Part shown: positions 59,249-64,000 of the stretch, in pieces | How the letters are laid out: each line of letters opens with the position of its first letter | Position numbering within the stretch: position 1 is the stretch's first letter | Source of the DNA: Humulus lupulus | Lineage: Eukaryota > Streptophyta > Magnoliopsida > Rosales > Cannabaceae | Assembly (NCBI RefSeq): GCF_963169125.1 | Contig: NC_084800.1 | Span: forward strand, 142,782,397-142,846,396 | Length of the DNA: 64,000 nt | Direction of reading: 5' to 3' | The notes under the pieces: model-generated | Told to the model about the DNA's origin: nothing | What the model saw: only the letters and a program-made list of their open reading frames with translations | Databases searched by the model: none | Program-made: the position numbers and the translations under genes

Positions 59249-62091
59249 ATGAATCCAAGGCAGGCAGACACTTTTGCTGGCCAAAGTGATCAGGGCTAGA
59301 ATAATAACAATAGCCAGGGTCAGGAAAATGAGCAGTCACATATTCCACAGCCAGCTCCTATAAACTGGCAGCAGATAGTTAGTGATCTGCAGGCTACTAT
59401 ATTGAAACAGGGAGAAGAGCTTTGTCTCTTGAAACAACAGCAAGGGCCTGCAGTGGCCAGTGGATCAGAGGCACCACTTGTGTCGGTGCCAGCAGCTGGG
59501 CAGTTGCCTGAGGTTAGGAATAAATGGGAGCCTCTTTATGAAAGGTTCAGGAAACAACAACCTCCAGTATGTGAGGGCAGTGCAGATCCTGCCAAGGTTG
59601 AACAATGGATGAGTATGATTACCACTATCCTTGACTTTATGAGGGTATCTGGTAATGAGAGGGTGGCTTGTGCCACTTATATGTTTCAGGAGGATGCCCG
59701 GATTTGGTGGGAAGTGATTACCCAAACCAAGAATGTTAATTCTTTGACTTGGGAAGAGTTTCAGACTCTATTCAATGAAAAATATTATAATGATGCTATT
59801 AGAGTGGCGAAGGCCGAGGAGTTTATTAGGCTACTGTAGGGGAACTTATCAGTCACTGAGTATGCCTTGAAATTCGATCGTTTGGCAAAGTTTGCCAAGG
59901 AGCTGGTGCCCACTGATGGGACCAGGAGTGAGAGATTCTTGCAGGGGCTACAGCCCAGGTTAGCCCGAGATGTACGTATCACCACTGTGGCAGGGGTTAC
60001 TACCTATGCACAGGTGGTGGAGAAGGCACTCACAGCTGAGAGTGCAGAGATCAAGATCTGGCGTGATAGTGCAGCCATAAAGGAATTCAGGAGGCCAGGT
60101 CCTCCATTTGTGGGTTCTGGTAGGGGCGTTGGCCCCAGTGATCAGAAGAGGAAGGTTCCTGACACCTTCCCAGTTCCAGGTCCTGACAGGAGGCCCCGTG
60201 GTATTTCTATGGGTCGTCCAGGAGGTAGTGAAGCCTGGAAGTCTTATCCTGAGTGCCCTAGATGCAAGAGGCATCACTTGGGAGAATGTAGGGCAAAGGC
60301 CTGCTTCTCATGTGGAGCAGTGGGTCATCTTAAAAAGGATTTCCCTAAGGCAAGAAAAGAAGAACCCAGAAAGGCGGACAGCTTGGCTCCGGCTCGAGTG
60401 TTCGCGTTGACTCAAGCAGAAGCTGAGGCTTCTCCCTCAGTTGTTACAGGTCAGCTTCTTAGTGCTGGAACCCCTTATAATGTGTTGATTGATTCTGGTG
60501 CTACACATTCTTTTGTTTCTAGTAGTGTTATTGATAGATTGTGTAGACCTTGTGATTTTTATGCTGTGGGGTTTGGTACCTTGTTACCCACTGGAGAGTT
60601 AGTGGTATCCAGGAGGTGGGTCAGATATTTGCCAGTGACAGTAGAGGGCAGAGAGTTATCAGTGGACTTAATAGAGTTGGTTATGACTGACTTCGATATG
60701 ATACTGGGTATGGATTGGTTGGAAAAGTATGGGGCAACCATTGACTGCAGAAGGAAGATGGTCACCTTTGAGCCTGAAGGTGAGGATCCTTTTGTGTTTG
60801 TTGGTGTTGTGCATGGACCTCTTATTCCTATGATTTCGGCATTAAGGGCTAGGGATTTATTGCAAGGAGGTTGCATTGGATTCTTAGCCAGTGTGGTTGA
60901 TACCACCCAGGTCGTGCCAGTGAGACCAGAAGATACCAGGTTAGTTTGTGAGTTTCTGGATGTGTTTCCAGAAGATTTGCCAGGGTTTCCACCGGATAGG
61001 GAAATTGAGTTTGTTATAGAACTGGCACCAGGAACGGAGCCAGTGTCTAGAGCGCCTTACAGAATGGCCCCAGCTGAGTTGAAAGAATTAAAGGTATAGT
61101 TGCAAGAGATGTTAGACTTGGGTTTTATCAGACCTAGCTTCTCACCTTGGGGTGCGCCAGTTCTGTTTGTAAAGAAGAATGATGGTTCTCTGAGAATGTG
61201 TATTGATTACAGGGAACTGAATAAACTGACAATTAAGCATAAGTATCCTTTGCCGAGGATAGATGATATGTTCGATCAGTTGCAAGGCAAGAAGGTATTC
61301 TCTAAGATCAACCTTCGTTCTGGTTATCATCAGTTGAGGGTCAAGGAGGGAGATATACCTAAGACTGCTTTCTATACCAGGTATGGGCATTATGAGTTTC
61401 TAGTTATGTCATTTGGATTGACTAATGCCCCTGCCGCTTTCATGGATTTGATGAACAGAGTGTTCAAGGATTATTTGGACCAGTTTGTGATCGTTTTCAT
61501 CGATGATATTCTGGTGTATTCTCAATCAAAGTCAGAACATGAGTATCACTTGACATTGGTTCTACAGAGACTGAGGGAGCACAGACTGTTTGCTAAGTTC
61601 AAGAAATGTGAGTTCTGGTTGTCTCATGTATCTTTTCTTGGACATATTGTCAGTAAGAAGGGGATTAAAGTGGATCCACCAAAGATCAAAGCGGTCAAAG
61701 ATTGGCCAAGGCCAAAGAATGCTTCTGAGGTTAGAAGTTTCATTGGATTGCCAGGGTATTATAGACGTTTTGTGGAAGGGTTCTCAAAGATTGCTAGTGC
61801 TTTGACTGAGCTAACACGCAAAAGCCAGAAATTGGTGTGGTTAGATAAATGTGAGAATAGCTTCTAGGAACTGAAGCAGAGATTAATTTCAGCTCCGATC
61901 CTGAGTCTTCCAACAGGTCAGGAGAAGTTTGTGATTTACTGTGATGCTTCTCATCAGGGTTTGGGCTGTGTTTTGATGCAATCAGAGAAGGTAATTGCCT
62001 ATGCTTCTCGTCAGTTGAAGGAGTATGAAAAGAGATATCCTACTCATGATTTAGAGTTGGCGGGTGTGGTTTTTGCTTTGAAGATATGGAG
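59249..62091 (+). pseudogene. gag-pol: E7 gag-pol, single frame with four amber stops
   Basis: The frame runs from the ATG at 59249 without frameshift to the E8 insertion. TAG stops lie at 59297, 59837, 61097 and 61865; where E3 or E6 can be compared, glutamine is the usual residue. Gag occupies residues about 60-260. The zinc knuckle at residues 352-365 is C-x2-C-x4-H-x4-F, so its last cysteine is lost (TTC at 60341-60343). The protease has L-I-D-S-G-A-T-H-S-F at about 413-422. Reverse transcriptase keeps [15 protein letters not shown] and F-I-D-D (about 750-753), but motif A reads [10 protein letters not shown]: the catalytic Asp is Asn (AAC at 61310-61312). RNase H starts at about 895 with Y-C-D-A-S and is cut after A-L-K-I-W. 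Integrase is not in the window. Confidence 0.9.
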
Positions 62092-64000
62092 TGTAACGAC
62101 CCAAATTCGCTAATAAGGCTTAAGGGCCTTGATTAGCGTGCCAGGAGGGCATGATGGGATTTATGTGTGATTTTAATGATTTAAATGCATGGTTATGATT
62201 TTAAGCATGTTATATGACTATTTGTTTATCTGAGATGCATGACTATGTAAGTTAGTGTGCATGTAGGCCCGGATCGTGTTAGAAGGGCATAATTGTAATT
62301 TTGGCCATGTTTGGGCGTAACTGTATTGATATGTGTTGATTGTTGAGGCCACAGTGGTATGTGGATGTATCTGTGCTTTGTGACTCGAGGCGATCCCAGT
62401 GAGCAGGCTAGCGGAAAGTGTTGTCAGGAATCTATACCCGGCTCGGGGCGAGCCTGGAGGTATGAACAGGAATTCAGAGAAATAGATTGAGATTTATTTT
62501 GATGATGGGGGATAATTATTTGGTGATTTATCAGGTATTGGGAAGCAACGGGAAAATATTAGAGACACTTGAGGATTAGCGGGAATTGGGCAAATGACTA
62601 AAATGGCCCTACTTGGGTAAAAGGGTTTAGAATTAATAGGGAGGGCATTTTGATCAATTGGCTTTTGAAGATAGAATAAATAAGGCTTTATACACTTAGT
62701 GGATTTTGTAGAATAGAGTTAAGGGGCTGAAAAAGAAAGGAAAAAGGAAAGAAAGAAAAGAGAGAAAAACATATGGGTTTTGAAGGGATCGGCTTGGGGT
62801 TCTAGCACCTCTTCTCTTCAAATTTCTTGGGGCAAAGCTTAGTGGAGAGCAAGGATAGGCTGAGCATCAAGGATCTTGGGTTAGACTTGAAGATTTGGCA
62901 AGAACACATCAACTCTTGAGGTAAGTTCTTGAGGATTTTCAGTTTTAGGGCTTTACTGGTTTTGAGCTGTGTTTTTGAGCTAAATGGATGGGACTTTTGG
63001 GGAAAAGCAGGTCAAGCTTTGATGATGATCAAGCTAAGGAGGCTTAGGGTTGAATCAAGGTCGAAATTGCATTAATGGTATGATTTCTAAGACTCTATCT
63101 TTGTGGTTTACTTGAATTTCTGGTTTAGGGTTGTTCATGGTAGATTTTGAGTTGTTGGGTTGCTTGAGCTTGGGATTGAGCTCTTGGGATGCTTGGGATG
63201 AGTGTGAGGTGTGTATAAGTTTGTTTTTGGGCTTGGAAAAGGTTTGGGCAAGTTTGGGGTTGAATTGGTTGAAGGAAATCGCAAGATGCGATTTTCGGGT
63301 TCTGTTGGGCTGCAACTAGCGCTGTAGCGCTAGTCCCTGTTTCTGGAGGGGTGTTCTGCTTGTAGCACTACAGCGCCCTCTTTAGAGCGCTGTAGCGCTG
63401 CACTGTTCACAGAGGTGAATTTTTGGGTTTTTGATGATGGATTTTGACCTAGGGTTCGGGGCTTGTTTCCGCCACTTTGTTTTGGGGATTTGGGACTTCC
63501 CGGGGGCTCGGGATTGGTCCCGAGGCTAGGTATTCAGACTTGGGATTCGGTGTTGACTTTGACCTATGTTTGTGCCTAGGTGTGCGCTAAGGCTCGGGTG
63601 GGATCGTGCTCAAGGAGTCAGGTGATCTAAGCTATTGATTGGAAAGGTAAGAAAACCATAACACCCGTAGGATAGGGCGTGGGCCCATAGTGTGATTGCC
63701 GGGCATGGCCCTATATTGCATGTTGCATGATGAGATGATTGCAGGGCATGGCCCCAGATTGTGTTGTGTGCAAATGTTTAACCTTAAATGAATCATGATG
63801 TGTGTGAATGATTATTTTGAATGTACTATATGTGTGATTATGATGAAATGAACGGCAAGGGCCGAGTACGGCGTAGGCCGGGGCGGCCGTGGGCCGAAAG
63901 TAACACCTAGCACATGGGATGCTATATTCAGGGTGGGACCCAAGGGATACATGAGTTATCCTCGCGGTGAGAACCGATACCCCAGGCTTCGGTAAGGCTC
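62092..64000 (+). mobile_element. E8: Tekay-type LTR, start of a further element or solo LTR
   Basis: TGTAACGACCCAAATTCGC at 62092 is the standard start of this LTR family and interrupts E7 RNase H. The left flank is TGGAG (62087-62091). It includes a GC-rich palindromic block (63315-63402) and the GGTAAGAAAACC site (63646). The window ends inside the LTR, so full element and solo LTR cannot be told apart. Confidence 0.85.

Larger units (their letters stand above)
56499..62091 (+). mobile_element. E7: Tekay-type Ty3 element, interrupted by E8
   Basis: 5' LTR (56499-58799), initiator-Met primer site, leader, then gag-pol from 59249 until the E8 LTR enters at 62092. It is the best preserved coding sequence in the window. 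It is in one frame throughout but carries four TAG stops and two damaged key residues. Confidence 0.85.

Overview
The window is plant nuclear DNA, most likely eudicot and heterochromatic. It is built almost entirely of long terminal repeat (LTR) retrotransposons inserted into one another. I found no convincing host gene, rRNA, tRNA or CRISPR array. A plant source is indicated by Tat-lineage Ty3 elements with a second RNase H, Tekay/Del-type chromoviruses with 2.3-2.7 kb LTRs and initiator-tRNA-Met primer sites, and Angela-like Ty1/copia LTRs. I cannot name the species from sequence alone.

Left part (1-19456). A decayed minus-strand copia element (1-187 and 11271-11971) is split by E1 (188-11270), a Tat-type element flanked by the exact target duplication CATAT. 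E1 has a gag-like frame but no pol. Its 3' LTR was hit by a Tekay-type solo LTR (6297-11125), which was hit by an Angela-type solo LTR (7938-10162, duplication CGAGT). Next come a GC-rich Tat-type solo LTR (12743-13681, duplication CTACT) and E2 (13754-19456, minus), a Tat element with gag, protease, reverse transcriptase and two RNase H domains. E2 is cut off before integrase.

Central part (19457-40099). AT-rich DNA with a diverged Angela-like LTR leads into E4 (+), an old Ty3 element whose LTR, gag and reverse-transcriptase pieces are separated by E3 (23911-38754, minus). E3 is a two-LTR Tekay chromovirus with a broken gag-pol. Its 3' LTR holds a solo LTR (24726-29683), which holds another (26779-29042).

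Right part (40100-64000). E4 is interrupted by E6 (+, Tekay). The E6 5' LTR carries a hairpin-repeat array and the complete element E5 (41896-51067). E5 has two similar LTRs, but its 4.2 kb interior has no recognisable gag-pol. E6 pol lacks its reverse transcriptase and is broken by a collapsed copia element (55387-56498, minus). That element is broken by E7 (56499 onward, +), and E7 by the LTR of E8 (62092 to the end). Four insertions in series are therefore still open at the right edge.

No element here could move on its own: every gag-pol is interrupted by stops, deletions or insertions. Many stops are CAG to TAG or CGA to TGA, the pattern expected from deamination of methylated cytosines. 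Features worth following are the non-autonomous elements E1 and E5, hairpin repeat arrays in an LTR and in a leader, a length-variable GC-rich block in Tekay LTRs, and a conserved splice-site-like pair of motifs in those LTRs.
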